Shown: in pieces, positions 45,697-55,333 of the stretch
Layout: the number at the start of each line of letters is the position of its first letter
Position numbering within the stretch: the first letter of the stretch is position 1
DNA from: Fimbriimonadaceae bacterium
GTDB lineage: Bacteria; Armatimonadota; Fimbriimonadia; Fimbriimonadales; Fimbriimonadaceae
Reading direction: 5' to 3'
Assembly: GCA_020847855.1 (NCBI GenBank)
Contig: JADLBH010000037.1
Span: forward strand, 342,368-406,367
DNA: 64,000 nt
The notes under the pieces: model-generated
The model's input: only the letters and a program-made list of their open reading frames with translations
What the model was told of the DNA's origin: nothing
Database searches by the model: none
Translations under genes and position numbers: made by a program

Positions 45697-46362
45697 TCAC
45701 CCTAACCGCTTCGCCATCTCTGGGATCGCCGTGGCCGCGTAGGGCGACACGCAGCCTTTCGAGGTCGGATAGTCGCGGTAGCAGCCGAGCTTCTCCCCGA
45801 TCGCCACCGCCCGCCCGCGGTGCTCGGCGTGCCGCACCCCGATCTCGATCAGGCAGAAGTTCATCGCCCACCGCGCGAACTCGTCCGCCCCACCCATCTC
45901 CGCCTCGATCCGGTCGAGCAGCCCGCCCAGGTCGAGCCCCTCCGGGCTCTTCGCCACTCGCTCCGTGGTCAGGCTCCAACCGGCTCTGGCCGCGCCGGGG
46001 TCCGGGTCCGCCATCCAACGCTCCCGCAGCGCCTCCTTCTCCGGGTGCGCCTTGACCACGTAGGCGTTCAGCCAGTCGGCGAGCTGCGGGTACCGCACCT
46101 CGCGCACCATCGCGTCGAGCTGCGCCCCGCCCAGTCGCTTGGGCTGGAAAAGCAAGCAAGCGAGCAGCCGCGCCTCGTCCACCCCGGTCTCCCAAAGCTC
46201 GAGAGCGAGCCCGTGCCCATCCCGGATGGGCTTGGCAAGCGCCCGGATGTCCCCCATCTTCACTCCGAGACAAGCCTCGCTCGCCCCGTGCGTGAGGGCT
46301 ACGGCGCGCACCTTCGGGTCGGCTAGCTCTTGCAGGCAGGCGAGCGCTTCGACGGCGATCAT
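45697..46362 (-). CDS. DNA alkylation repair (AlkD-like) protein
   Basis: LGVKMGDIRALAKPIRDGHGLALELWETGVDEARLLACLLFQPKRL, ADWLNAYVV, RWAMNFCLIEIGVRHAEHRGRAVAIGEKLGCYRDYPTSKGCVSPYA. Confidence 0.82.
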   Translation of the reverse strand: MIAVEALACLQELADPKVRAVALTHGASEACLGVKMGDIRALAKPIRDGHGLALELWETGVDEARLLACLLFQPKRLGGAQLDAMVREVRYPQLADWLNAYVVKAHPEKEALRERWMADPDPGAARAGWSLTTERVAKSPEGLDLGGLLDRIEAEMGGADEFARWAMNFCLIEIGVRHAEHRGRAVAIGEKLGCYRDYPTSKGCVSPYAATAIPEMAKRLG

Positions 46363-46458
46363 AACCCCAATCTACCAGCCTCGCCGCCCGATAGGACGAA
46401 GGGGCTAGCCACAAACCGACAAGGTATCTCTCCCGACTGCCGCCGCCTCTGCCCAACT

Positions 46459-48735
46459 ATGATGTACCGCGCATCATCCGCACTCGCCATCCTCGCCGTA
46501 GCCGCCCTCGGCTGGGCCGACGACACCATGTTCCTGACCGACGAGCCCGGCAACTGGTTCAAGAGCGTCACGACCAACTCCCCGCTCAGTGTCATAGACC
46601 CGGGCGACGAGGTGGACTTCAAGATTGACGACTGCTGCACGAACACGCGGCACACCGTCACCCTCCTCGTCAAGCCCGTGGGCTCCCAAGCCGAGATTGA
46701 CCAAGACTCCTCCCAGAAGGGCACGCTCTCTGCCGAGTTCGACCTTCCTGGGGTCTACGTGGTGGTCTGCAAAATCCACCCCTACATGACCGGGGTCGTC
46801 GCTGTCCGCGGCACGGACGGCCAGATCCCAGACGTCACGGCGGGGTCGCTGCCCTTCCTGCGCCACCTCGGCGTCCAGTCGCTCCCGGCCGCGACCGTGC
46901 TCTCGGTCATGACCACCGTCGCCCCCGACGACGCGGCCAAGCTCGCCAAGTGGGACATCCTGGATCAGAGCCACGAGCGCAGGCCCTCGATCCCCGGCGT
47001 CGGCGAGGTCTGGGTCAATTCGCAGTTCGAGCGCGTGCCCGGTCAGGCCGACGAGCGCGGGGTGGCCAAGCCCGGGACCATCACGATCCTCGACGCTGCT
47101 AGCTTCCGGGTCGAGAGGGAAGTCAACGGGCTGACCGCCAACGGGCTCTGGAACAACCCCCACAACATGTGGGCAAACTTCCGGCTCGACACCGTCTATA
47201 ACGGCAACTGGTTCGGCAAGTGGGTCAATAAGATTGACCGCGCCACGGGCAGCATCCTGGGCTCCGTGACGGTCGGGGAAGCCCCGACCCACATCGTTAC
47301 CATCCCCGCCGGGCCGCTTGCCGGGCTCCTGACCATCCCGCTCAGCGCCGACAACGACCTTGTCAAGGTGGCGGACGGACCCCAGGGCCTACGGATTGTA
47401 GACAAGTCGCCGACCGGCAATGGCAAGACCCATCCCCACGCCCATTGGCTCACCTGCGGAGAAGGCGACCGGGTCGTCGTCCCGAACGTCTTTACCGGGA
47501 TCGGCGTGGGGGGCTCGGTGAGCGTCATGGACTCGGATACCGGATCGCTGATCCGTGAGTTCAGCTACGACCCCGCGGACCCGCTCGCCAGCGCGCTCCA
47601 AATGCCCGTGGCCGTCGGCGAATGCCACGTCAACGGGCGCCACAAGGCTTACGTGGCGAACATCGTCTCCGGCATGGTCACTGTGCTCGACGTGGACGGC
47701 CTGGCGCTCGTCAAGAACATCCCGGTCACCTTGACCCCGGACGGAAAGCCCGGCTTCGGGCTCCTCGACACCCTGCAAGTTCCGATCCAGACGCCGGTCA
47801 GCCCGGACGAGCGGTGGGCCGCCACCGCGGTGCTCTCGCTCACCAACGTGGCCCGGGCGAACACCGGCGAAGCGGACCACGTCGCGATCATTGACACGTG
47901 GTCCGACCGCGTCGTCGCCTATGTCCCAACCCCCGCTGGCACCCACGGCGTGAACTGGGGCGCGAAGCTTGGCGGGGGCTACTACGCCTACGTAACCAAC
48001 CAGCACGCGAACGTTCTGACCGTGATTGACCCCGACCCCAACGGTGACGACAACGGAACCGACGCGGCCGCAGTCGGCACCTTGCTGCTCGCGAACGCAA
48101 GCCAGGGCGCCGGGCCCACCGACGGGTGCGGCGGGCAAGGCGTGAAGCCCTTGCCTATGACCCACGACGGCTGGATCCAGCCCACTTGCAGTCTGTCCGG
48201 CAGCGGGCAGCTCTCGCAAGGAGTCGAGGGTTGGCTCGCCTTGCTTACGCCCGAGCAGAAGGATCCAGACGGCCACGCCCACTTCGCCCTGCCCGACTCG
48301 TTCACGATTGAGTTTGGCAGGAAGGTGGAGGGCGAGGTCGTGGACCTCCTTTCCGACGACGACTCCCGGCTCTCTCTCGCCAAGTTCGTCGTGCCGAACC
48401 AACTCGCGCCGCCTGTCCGCATCCTGGTTGAGGCAACCTCGCCAAACCCCGCGCCGTCCTCCATGAGCGTCATCATGGACACCCGTGCGAGCGTGGCAGG
48501 GCTGCGCCAGACCCTCGAGCTGTTCGACTTTGCTTCCGCGGCGTGGGTCGAGACCGACGCTCGCAACGCGACTCTGAGCGACTCGAAACTCTCCGTCCCG
48601 GTTCCAAACCCGGCGCGGTTCGTTCAGCCTGGCACAGGCCGGGTCCGATCCCGGCTCTCTTGGAAACCGACCGGCCCCGTCCCGAACTCGACATGGACGG
48701 TCGGCGTAGACCAGACGGTCTGGCGAGTCGGCTAA
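46459..48735 (+). CDS. Exported cupredoxin-YVTN/beta-propeller fusion protein
   Basis: Signal peptide; CTNTRHTVTLL...GVYVVVCKIHPYMTGVVAV (His/Cys/His/Met copper ligands); repeated propeller-type blades (YVANIVSGMVTVLDVDGLALVKNIPV). Confidence 0.8.
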   Translation: MMYRASSALAILAVAALGWADDTMFLTDEPGNWFKSVTTNSPLSVIDPGDEVDFKIDDCCTNTRHTVTLLVKPVGSQAEIDQDSSQKGTLSAEFDLPGVYVVVCKIHPYMTGVVAVRGTDGQIPDVTAGSLPFLRHLGVQSLPAATVLSVMTTVAPDDAAKLAKWDILDQSHERRPSIPGVGEVWVNSQFERVPGQADERGVAKPGTITILDAASFRVEREVNGLTANGLWNNPHNMWANFRLDTVYNGNWFGKWVNKIDRATGSILGSVTVGEAPTHIVTIPAGPLAGLLTIPLSADNDLVKVADGPQGLRIVDKSPTGNGKTHPHAHWLTCGEGDRVVVPNVFTGIGVGGSVSVMDSDTGSLIREFSYDPADPLASALQMPVAVGECHVNGRHKAYVANIVSGMVTVLDVDGLALVKNIPVTLTPDGKPGFGLLDTLQVPIQTPVSPDERWAATAVLSLTNVARANTGEADHVAIIDTWSDRVVAYVPTPAGTHGVNWGAKLGGGYYAYVTNQHANVLTVIDPDPNGDDNGTDAAAVGTLLLANASQGAGPTDGCGGQGVKPLPMTHDGWIQPTCSLSGSGQLSQGVEGWLALLTPEQKDPDGHAHFALPDSFTIEFGRKVEGEVVDLLSDDDSRLSLAKFVVPNQLAPPVRILVEATSPNPAPSSMSVIMDTRASVAGLRQTLELFDFASAAWVETDARNATLSDSKLSVPVPNPARFVQPGTGRVRSRLSWKPTGPVPNSTWTVGVDQTVWRVG

Positions 48736-48746
48736 CGCCGCCGCTT

Positions 48747-48774
48747 CGGCCCGGGCAATACCTTGCCCGGGCCG
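48747..48774 (+). terminator. Strong hairpin downstream of the cupredoxin gene
   Basis: CGGCCCGGGCAA-TACC-TTGCCCGGGCCG, perfect 12-bp stem; no U-tract follows. Confidence 0.6.
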
Positions 48775-48915
48775 CCTAAACCGCGCCGCCAGAGGCATCA
48801 TGGCGGAGAATAGCAAGTAGCCCGGATTGGGCCGAGACGCGCCAACTCGACATTCGGCTGAGCCGTGAAGCGAGGGAACGCCCCGCACGATCGCGAACGG
48901 CCCTTGCGCGGGTAG

Positions 48916-48979
48916 CTACCAGCCCCGGCCCGCTAGCAGCTCGTCCGGCCTGAGCGAGCCGGCGCTGATGCCTACCATC
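48916..48979. repeat. 64-bp direct repeat, copy A (duplicated pdxS 3' end)
   Basis: CTACCAGCCCCGGCCCGCTAGCAGCTCGTCCGGCCTGAGCGAGCCGGCGCTGATGCCTACCATC, identical to 50354-50417. Confidence 0.97.
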
Positions 48980-50353
48980 TCACTCATCCGCTTCATCGTC
49001 GCGTAGACGAGTTCACCGATCTCGACGGAGGTATGTCCGTGAAGTAGGCCTCTCGAACGTCGCCTGCCGGCTGATGGCCGACGACTGCATCTTGCAAAAC
49101 CTTTGTGACAATAGGGAGAGCCGCAGTGACAAACGACTTCAATCTCTCCTTCACAGCATCACGCCACTGGTCAACGTCCTCGGCGTCCTCAAATTTCGTG
49201 TTGCTTAGGGATAGCCTGAGAATCCTCGTAAACACATCCTTCGATGTGCCGAACTTACGAAATGGCTTGCCATAAGTCTTGGCAGCTGATACCATTGCGG
49301 CTCGGAGCGCTTTGTCATCTGTCGGACCGATCTCGAGCTGTATTGCGGAGGCCCTGACCGAGTTTTCGACCCAAAAGCTTACTAGCCAAGGTCGAGTGCT
49401 TCCCGCAGGCATCCAATCAACCCAGGACTGCGGGACGAGGAACCCCTTCTTGACCTCGAAACCTTGCTCGCACATGATTGCTTCAATGGTGGCGACTGCT
49501 TGTTTGGCCGGATCACCCATTTGCTTTGCAAGGATCGTCAGCGCCTTGCGGTGCTTAGATATTATTCTTTGGCAGAGTTCGTCTTGAATCGCGTCGGACA
49601 CGACGTGCCTCCTCAACAACTTCTCATAGTGCTTCATCGCGAGTGCGACTTCTGGGCCCATCGCCGACTCCGCGACTGACCTCGTGATTTCGGCCACAGT
49701 GTCATAGGAAAGAGTGAGATAGCGTCCGTCACGATCCTGCTCTTGCCCAGCCTTGGACAGCAATACGAAGAGCACACGCCAACCTGGGAACTTCACTTTC
49801 GTCCTTCGGTGATACTTGTCGAGTTGGTCGGAGTGTTGCCGCGCCTTGATCTTGTTCTCGATGACCACGACGAACTTGTTGGCCGGGCTCTGGACTTCGA
49901 TGTCAATGTTGTCCGTCTCGCACGCGACAGCGGCATCGCTCATATCCATCAATTCGAGATCGAGGGCGGTCACTCCTGAGCCGGTTTCGGGGGCCGACTT
50001 GGCTGCAGCCTGCAAGATCCTGGTCAAGAACTTGGTGCCCAACCCATGAGGGTTGTGTGGGTCGAGCAGGAAACCAAGGAACCGGGAGTGCTTGGTCTCT
50101 TGGTCGGTCAGCCCCGCCGCCTCAAAGATGTTGAACTCGCCGAGCAGTTGTTCGAGCGCTTCTAAGTCAGGGTTGTCGACGCAGAAATCTTCGAGCGCTT
50201 TGAGATCGGCGTTGTCGGCGGTACCCATAGCTCCTACTTATCGTAGCGGGAGGGTTGATGCAAAGCTGTGTTCATTTTCCATTGCGGTATTCACCAGACA
50301 AGTCCGAGCCGGCTTCGGGACGATGTACGGGCCGCAGATTATGCAATCGGTTC
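48980..50353. mobile_element. Candidate minimal integrative island at the pdxS 3' end
   Basis: Bounded by 64-bp perfect direct repeats; lower GC than flanks; single cargo gene; no integrase seen. Confidence 0.7.
48993..50228 (-). CDS. PD-(D/E)XK nuclease superfamily protein (PDDEXK_4-like)
   Basis: ETDNIDIEVQSPANKFVVVIENKIKARQHSDQLDKYHRRTK: D-(x)n-EXK core with the QL.KY pattern of this family. Confidence 0.82.
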   Translation of the reverse strand: MGTADNADLKALEDFCVDNPDLEALEQLLGEFNIFEAAGLTDQETKHSRFLGFLLDPHNPHGLGTKFLTRILQAAAKSAPETGSGVTALDLELMDMSDAAVACETDNIDIEVQSPANKFVVVIENKIKARQHSDQLDKYHRRTKVKFPGWRVLFVLLSKAGQEQDRDGRYLTLSYDTVAEITRSVAESAMGPEVALAMKHYEKLLRRHVVSDAIQDELCQRIISKHRKALTILAKQMGDPAKQAVATIEAIMCEQGFEVKKGFLVPQSWVDWMPAGSTRPWLVSFWVENSVRASAIQLEIGPTDDKALRAAMVSAAKTYGKPFRKFGTSKDVFTRILRLSLSNTKFEDAEDVDQWRDAVKERLKSFVTAALPIVTKVLQDAVVGHQPAGDVREAYFTDIPPSRSVNSSTRR

Positions 50354-50417
50354 CTACCAGCCCCGGCCCGCTAGCAGCTCGTCCGGCCTGAGCGAGCCGG
50401 CGCTGATGCCTACCATC
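50354..50417. repeat. 64-bp direct repeat, copy B (3' end of pdxS)
   Basis: Identical to 48916-48979. Confidence 0.97.
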
Positions 50418-51289
50418 GGCTCGCCCAGGTCGCGGCTGATCTCGGCTAGCTTGGCCGGGTCGCGGTGGAAGAGAACCGCTTCGACCATCGCCTTCGCCCG
50501 CTTGGCCGGGTCGCCCGACTTGAAGATCCCGCTCCCTACGAACACCGTCTCCGCCCCCAGCTGCATCATCAGTGCCGCGTCCGCCGGCGTCGCGATCCCG
50601 CCGGCAGAAAAGTTCGGCACGGGCAGCCGGCCCGTCTCGTGGACTGTGTGCACCTGCTCGAGCGGCGCCTGCATCTCCTTGGCCAACACGTAGAGTTCGT
50701 CCTCCCGCGCCGCCGCGACCGCCCGAATCTGCGACATGATCGTCCGCATGTGGCGCACGGCCTCGACCACGTCGCCCGTTCCCGCCTCGCCTTTGGTGCG
50801 GATCATCGCCGCGCCCTCGCCGCAGCGGCGCAGGGCCTCGCCCAGGTTCCGCGCCCCGCACACAAAGGGCACAGTGAAGCCGTGCTTGTCCACGTGGTTC
50901 TCCTCGTCGGCGGGCGTGAGAACCTCGCTCTCGTCAATGAAGTCCACCTCGAGCGCCTCCAAGATCTGGGCCTCTGCAAAGTGCCCGATCCGGCACTTGG
51001 CCATCACCGGGATCGAGACCGAGGCCTGGATTCCCTGGTTCATTTCCGGGTCGCTCATTCGGGCCACGCCGCCGTCGCGCCGGATGTCGGCGGGCACCCG
51101 CTCGAGCGCCATCACCGCCACCGCTCCAGCATCCTCGGAGATCTTGGCCTGGTCGGGGTTGACCACGTCCATGATCACCCCTCCCTTGAGCATCTCGGCC
51201 AGACCGACCTTCTCGCGCCAAGTCTTCTGCGCGATCCTTTCCGCTTGCGACAACGAGGCGGGCCGGGGTGTGCTTCCTCCGTTCTGCAT
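50354..51289 (-). CDS. pdxS: Pyridoxal 5'-phosphate synthase lyase subunit PdxS
   Basis: [88 protein letters not shown]. Confidence 0.97.
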   Translation of the reverse strand: MQNGGSTPRPASLSQAERIAQKTWREKVGLAEMLKGGVIMDVVNPDQAKISEDAGAVAVMALERVPADIRRDGGVARMSDPEMNQGIQASVSIPVMAKCRIGHFAEAQILEALEVDFIDESEVLTPADEENHVDKHGFTVPFVCGARNLGEALRRCGEGAAMIRTKGEAGTGDVVEAVRHMRTIMSQIRAVAAAREDELYVLAKEMQAPLEQVHTVHETGRLPVPNFSAGGIATPADAALMMQLGAETVFVGSGIFKSGDPAKRAKAMVEAVLFHRDPAKLAEISRDLGEPMVGISAGSLRPDELLAGRGW

Positions 51290-51370
51290 GGTTCTATTGT
51301 ACGGGATGCGAACCTGAGTGCTTTGGGATATCGGAGCGTTGCCGATCCGGGATGCACTGGAACGCTCGAC

Positions 51371-51520
51371 GCGTCGCTCATCTTTGCGACCAAGAACGCA
51401 TTCGTGAAGCGTGCCGGGGCCGAGACGTTGGCTGTGCGCATCACGAACGTCGCGGTGCACGAGATCGGGCATAGGTTCGGGCTTGAGCATTGCCGGACGT
51501 CCGTTGGGGCCTTGCCGAAC
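51371..51520 (+). pseudogene. Fragment of an archaemetzincin-like metalloprotease
   Basis: [39 protein letters not shown], HExxHxxGxxHC motif (51458-51493), no usable start or full C-terminus. Confidence 0.5.
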
Positions 51521-51769
51521 CGACCTCATCGCCTGAGTGGGCGATCCGAGCAGAGCCTGATCCCCGTTGCTTGGTATCGAGCAAGACTGTCCCCTCCTCC
51601 AGCCTGCTGGTAAAGGCCGGAAGAGATCTCCATTCCCGTTGCGGCGAGCCTCTTGCTAACGGCCAAACTCTCCGGCACAAACGACGACTTCTACCCCCCT
51701 TGTCCGGCCTGCGAAGAACATCTGGGCCAACGCGGTCTTCTTCCTACTCAGATCTCCGTTCCGGCATTT

Positions 51770-51975
51770 GAGGTAGCCAGAAGCTCGGTTCAGCATCCTA
51801 GCCTCGACCTCGCATGCAGTGCGTGCCTTCACGACAACCCAAAGGAGTATTGCCACGCTTTGCACCTCAGAAGGTGTTGCAGGTCGCGAGCCAACCAAAG
51901 ATCAATGCCGCCTTCGTACTTCTGCGCATGGCCCTCATAGGTCAGCGTCTGTACTGGGACAAGTGCTTGCTCCAT
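51770..51975 (-). pseudogene. Frameshifted DinD-like (DNA-damage-inducible protein D) fragment
   Basis: MEQALVPVQTLTYEGHAQKYEGGIDLWLARDLQHLLRCKAWQYSFGLS* in one frame; ILLWVVVKARTACEVEARM in the next. Confidence 0.55.
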
Positions 51976-52059
51976 TGTGTGCCCTTGGCCGTGAACCCTA
52001 CCGGTCGCATAGGCACCGAGGTTGCAACCGTCGTTGCTCCGTTCTGGTAGCTTGGAACC

Positions 52060-54387
52060 ATGAGGCGCGCCCTTCCGACCCTCGCTCTGGCGGTCTTGAC
52101 CTTCCTGGCTCGCGCAGACGCGCTGGTAACGAACATCAAAGTGCAGGGGGGGCACGTCGGTACGAACCGCTACGAATCGTCTGCGGACGGCTCGTTCACC
52201 TCCACCACGGAGATGAAGGTGGGGACGATCACGATCGCTAGCTCTCTGTCGGGCAAGGTCCAACACGGCGCCTTGAGTCGGTTCGAGTTCTCGCTCAGTC
52301 AGGGCCCGGTGAACGTCAAGGCGACCTATGGCGAGGGAAAGCTCACCGCCGAGCAAGGCGGCAAGGTGGTCGCGAACGCTGTGCCCCTCGATCTTGCCGG
52401 AATGCCGTGCTTCTCGGCGATTCACCCGCAAGTTCTGGGCTCGTTCTTTCGGTACCACGAGTCGAGGCCCTCTATGTCGAAGGTTCGTGGGTTCTCGATT
52501 GACAACCTAGCCGTCTTGGAGTTCGAGATCGTCTCCAGCGCGGATCGAAAGGTTGTGAGCAGCACGGGGGCAGTGGTCGCTAGCGACCTCAGGCTCAAGA
52601 TTGCGGGGCTGAACCTTGAGATCGTCGGCAACAAGGAGACCACGTTCGGGATCTCGATCCCAGCGCAGTCCACAGTGTTCGAGTTGGAGGGTACGAAAGG
52701 GGTCTTCGAAGACCCCCTTGCGAAGTTTCCCGAGCTCAGTCAGCCTAGGTACAAGACGAAGCGCACGACCGGGCTTGAGGCGACGATGCGCGACGGTACC
52801 AAGCTGAAAGCCGACGTCGTGATGCCGGAGCAACCTGGCAAGTGGCCGGTGATCCTCGTCCGGACGTGCTATGGCCGGGGCCTTTCGTTGCTCCAGGCCG
52901 AGTTTTTCGCCTCGCGCGGCTATGCCTTTGTCGCGCAAGACGTCCGGGGCCGCGGCGATAGCGAAGGGGACTTCGACCCGCTCGTTCAGGAGACGGCCGA
53001 CGGGTACGACACCTTGGAGTGGATCGCGAAGCAGGAATGGTCGAGCGGGCGCGTCGGAATGATCGGTGGGAGCTACTTGGGGTTCGTGCAGTGGTGCGCG
53101 GCCAGCACCCATCACCGAACCCTGAAGTGCATCGTGCCCCAGGTCAGCCCGCCCGACCCTACGCGCAACTTCCCTTGGGACCATGGGATGTTCATGCTCG
53201 CGGGCACGCTCTGGTGGGCGCGGATCGGGGGCGATCGCTCCGGGGACGTGGCCAACGCCCTCGCCGAGCTCAAAGGGATGAAGAAGCTGGAGACGCTCCC
53301 ACTGACAAAGGCGGACGACGCGTTCCTTGGCAAGGACGTCCCGTGGTTCGACCGCTGGTTGGCACGGGACAGCCTCGCAAAGTGGGCAGGGGCGTTCACC
53401 CTGGCCGATGTGGCCAAGGTCAAGATCCCGGTGTTGCACATCAGCGGTACGTGGGACGGCGACGGGATCGGGACCAAGCTCCACTGGGAGACGATGAGGG
53501 CCGCTGGCAAGAAGAACCAATGGCTGGTCTTTGGTCCGTGGAGCCACGCCTTCAACACAAGTAGCGCAATGGGGGATGTGCAGTACGGCGCGGACGCGAT
53601 CCTCGAACTGGACTCGCTCTATCTGCGCTTCTTCGACACCAACCTCAAGCAGCGCGAAGGGTACATGGACAAGGTCCCCAAAGTGCGGTTCTTTTTGAGC
53701 GGCGCGAACCGATGGCTCGACCTCCCGGATTGGCCGCCGCCAGGCTCCTGGGCCAAGACCTGGTACCTCACGGGCGGTAGCTCCCGAGGCTTTGAGGGAG
53801 GGGGCAGACTCTCTGCGACACAAGCCTCGGTCGGGCCGGCGACGATGGTCTACGACCCTACCGCGATCAAGGTCGAGAAGGACTCCATGACGGTCGAGAT
53901 GAACCCATCCCTGGTGCTGCCGAAAGAGGCGCTCGCGGCGAAGGACACGCTCATCTTCCGCACGGAGCCTTTCCAGCGCGCGACCAAGATCGGGGGGCCG
54001 GTCGGGCTGGAGATGTTCGTCTCGACGTCTGGTCGGGACGCAGGACTCCTCGTGTCCATCGCGGAGCAACGTGCCGACGGGAGCGTGCGGTCGGTGTGCC
54101 TACCGGGCAAGGCCCGGATCGGTTGGAACGACCGAGGGACGTGGGGGCCGGTGCCGCCCGGCAAGGTGATCCACCTGACCGTCGAACCGTGGGAGTTCGC
54201 CCACGAGTTTCCCAAGGGAAGCAGGCTTTTGGCGATCGTCACCTGCAACGGCTTCCCCGGCCTGGCGAGGATTCCGGGCACCGGTGAATCGGAGGCGACG
54301 GCGACGAAACTGGTCAAGACTACCCAGACCCTCTACCGCTCCGGGAACCGAGCAAGCCGCTTGACCGTGACGATGTTGCCGGGCTAG
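52060..54387 (+). CDS. CocE/NonD family hydrolase (S15-like)
   Basis: VILVRTCYGRG, FFASRGYAFVAQDVRGRGDSEGDFDP, GRVGMIGGSYLGFVQW, HISGTWDGDG, C-terminal jelly roll RLLAIVTCNGFPG. Confidence 0.9.
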   Translation: MRRALPTLALAVLTFLARADALVTNIKVQGGHVGTNRYESSADGSFTSTTEMKVGTITIASSLSGKVQHGALSRFEFSLSQGPVNVKATYGEGKLTAEQGGKVVANAVPLDLAGMPCFSAIHPQVLGSFFRYHESRPSMSKVRGFSIDNLAVLEFEIVSSADRKVVSSTGAVVASDLRLKIAGLNLEIVGNKETTFGISIPAQSTVFELEGTKGVFEDPLAKFPELSQPRYKTKRTTGLEATMRDGTKLKADVVMPEQPGKWPVILVRTCYGRGLSLLQAEFFASRGYAFVAQDVRGRGDSEGDFDPLVQETADGYDTLEWIAKQEWSSGRVGMIGGSYLGFVQWCAASTHHRTLKCIVPQVSPPDPTRNFPWDHGMFMLAGTLWWARIGGDRSGDVANALAELKGMKKLETLPLTKADDAFLGKDVPWFDRWLARDSLAKWAGAFTLADVAKVKIPVLHISGTWDGDGIGTKLHWETMRAAGKKNQWLVFGPWSHAFNTSSAMGDVQYGADAILELDSLYLRFFDTNLKQREGYMDKVPKVRFFLSGANRWLDLPDWPPPGSWAKTWYLTGGSSRGFEGGGRLSATQASVGPATMVYDPTAIKVEKDSMTVEMNPSLVLPKEALAAKDTLIFRTEPFQRATKIGGPVGLEMFVSTSGRDAGLLVSIAEQRADGSVRSVCLPGKARIGWNDRGTWGPVPPGKVIHLTVEPWEFAHEFPKGSRLLAIVTCNGFPGLARIPGTGESEATATKLVKTTQTLYRSGNRASRLTVTMLPG

Positions 54388-54430
54388 CCTCTAGTTCTAG
54401 GAAGACCTCCCGACGATCCAATCGGGAGAC

Positions 54431-55312
54431 ATGGCCGCCCCAGAACTCACCTCGCACGCCGTTTCACGCTCGGAGACAGCATCGCACGAGTGCCACTTGG
54501 CACGGGTGCAACTGCGTCGGTACATGGCGGGCGACGAGATTCCCGAACAGCTTCTCGAAGAGCTTCGTCACCACCTAAGCGAGTGCGAGGGGTGCAAGTC
54601 GGAAAGCGTTCGGCTCCGTGACGCCCTCGCCTCCGTCGCGCCTGGCACCTCGCCCGCCCCAGGCGCATCCGCCGACACGGGAAACAGCGGACTGGTCGGC
54701 AGACTCCTGGCAAGGATCCCTGCGGTTCCGGAGGGCAGGCTGAAGTCTGCTCTCAAGGCTCCCAAGACCGTGGGGATGTCCATTGGCCTTGCCGTGGTGG
54801 TCGTGCTGCTCTCCACGGTCTTCAGGAACCCGACGGCGGCCTTGGGGCCGAAAGCGTCCGAGTCCGCAACGCTCTCAAGCGAGGCCGAACCCACGAGCGA
54901 GGCCGCCACAACCCATGCATCGAATCCGGGAGCCGAAGAATCCTCGGATTCCATAGACCACGGCGACGAGAAGCCCGATCCGTCACAAGCTACCGATTCA
55001 GAGCCTTTGACCACGCCCCGTGATGCCCTGGTGGAAAGCACCGACCCCACGCACGAAAGCGACAAGGAGCTTCGCGACGAGCCGCCGGTGACCCCCGTAC
55101 TCGGAGGGAAGGTAGTGATCGCCGGGGGATCGCCTACCACGGCTCAGGCGAAGCCGTCGGCTCCTACCCGTCGCACCACTCCCAAACCCCGCGCCACGGT
55201 GCGCAAGCTGACCACCCGCCCACACCGCACGCGAGCGACCCCTCAAGCGAAGCCTGCCGCACAACCGAAGCCGAGTGGTACGAGCGGCGCCTACGTAAAG
55301 GTTTACGACTAG
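54431..55312 (+). CDS. Zinc-finger (zf-HC2-like) anchored protein with long low-complexity tail
   Basis: CHLARVQLRRYMAGDEIPEQLLEELRHHLSECEGCKSES, one TM (VGMSIGLAVVVVLLSTVF), Pro/Thr/Lys-rich C-terminus. Confidence 0.65.
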   Translation: MAAPELTSHAVSRSETASHECHLARVQLRRYMAGDEIPEQLLEELRHHLSECEGCKSESVRLRDALASVAPGTSPAPGASADTGNSGLVGRLLARIPAVPEGRLKSALKAPKTVGMSIGLAVVVVLLSTVFRNPTAALGPKASESATLSSEAEPTSEAATTHASNPGAEESSDSIDHGDEKPDPSQATDSEPLTTPRDALVESTDPTHESDKELRDEPPVTPVLGGKVVIAGGSPTTAQAKPSAPTRRTTPKPRATVRKLTTRPHRTRATPQAKPAAQPKPSGTSGAYVKVYD

Positions 55313-55333
55313 AAACATGGACAGGCAACGATC

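Noticed and set aside
47389-48888. 499-aa minus-strand ORF opposite the cupredoxin-propeller gene
   Set aside because: Shadow ORF without motif; the plus-strand product has signal peptide and domain matches.
52507-54069. 520-aa minus-strand ORF opposite the CocE/NonD hydrolase
   Set aside because: Antisense artefact of high GC content.
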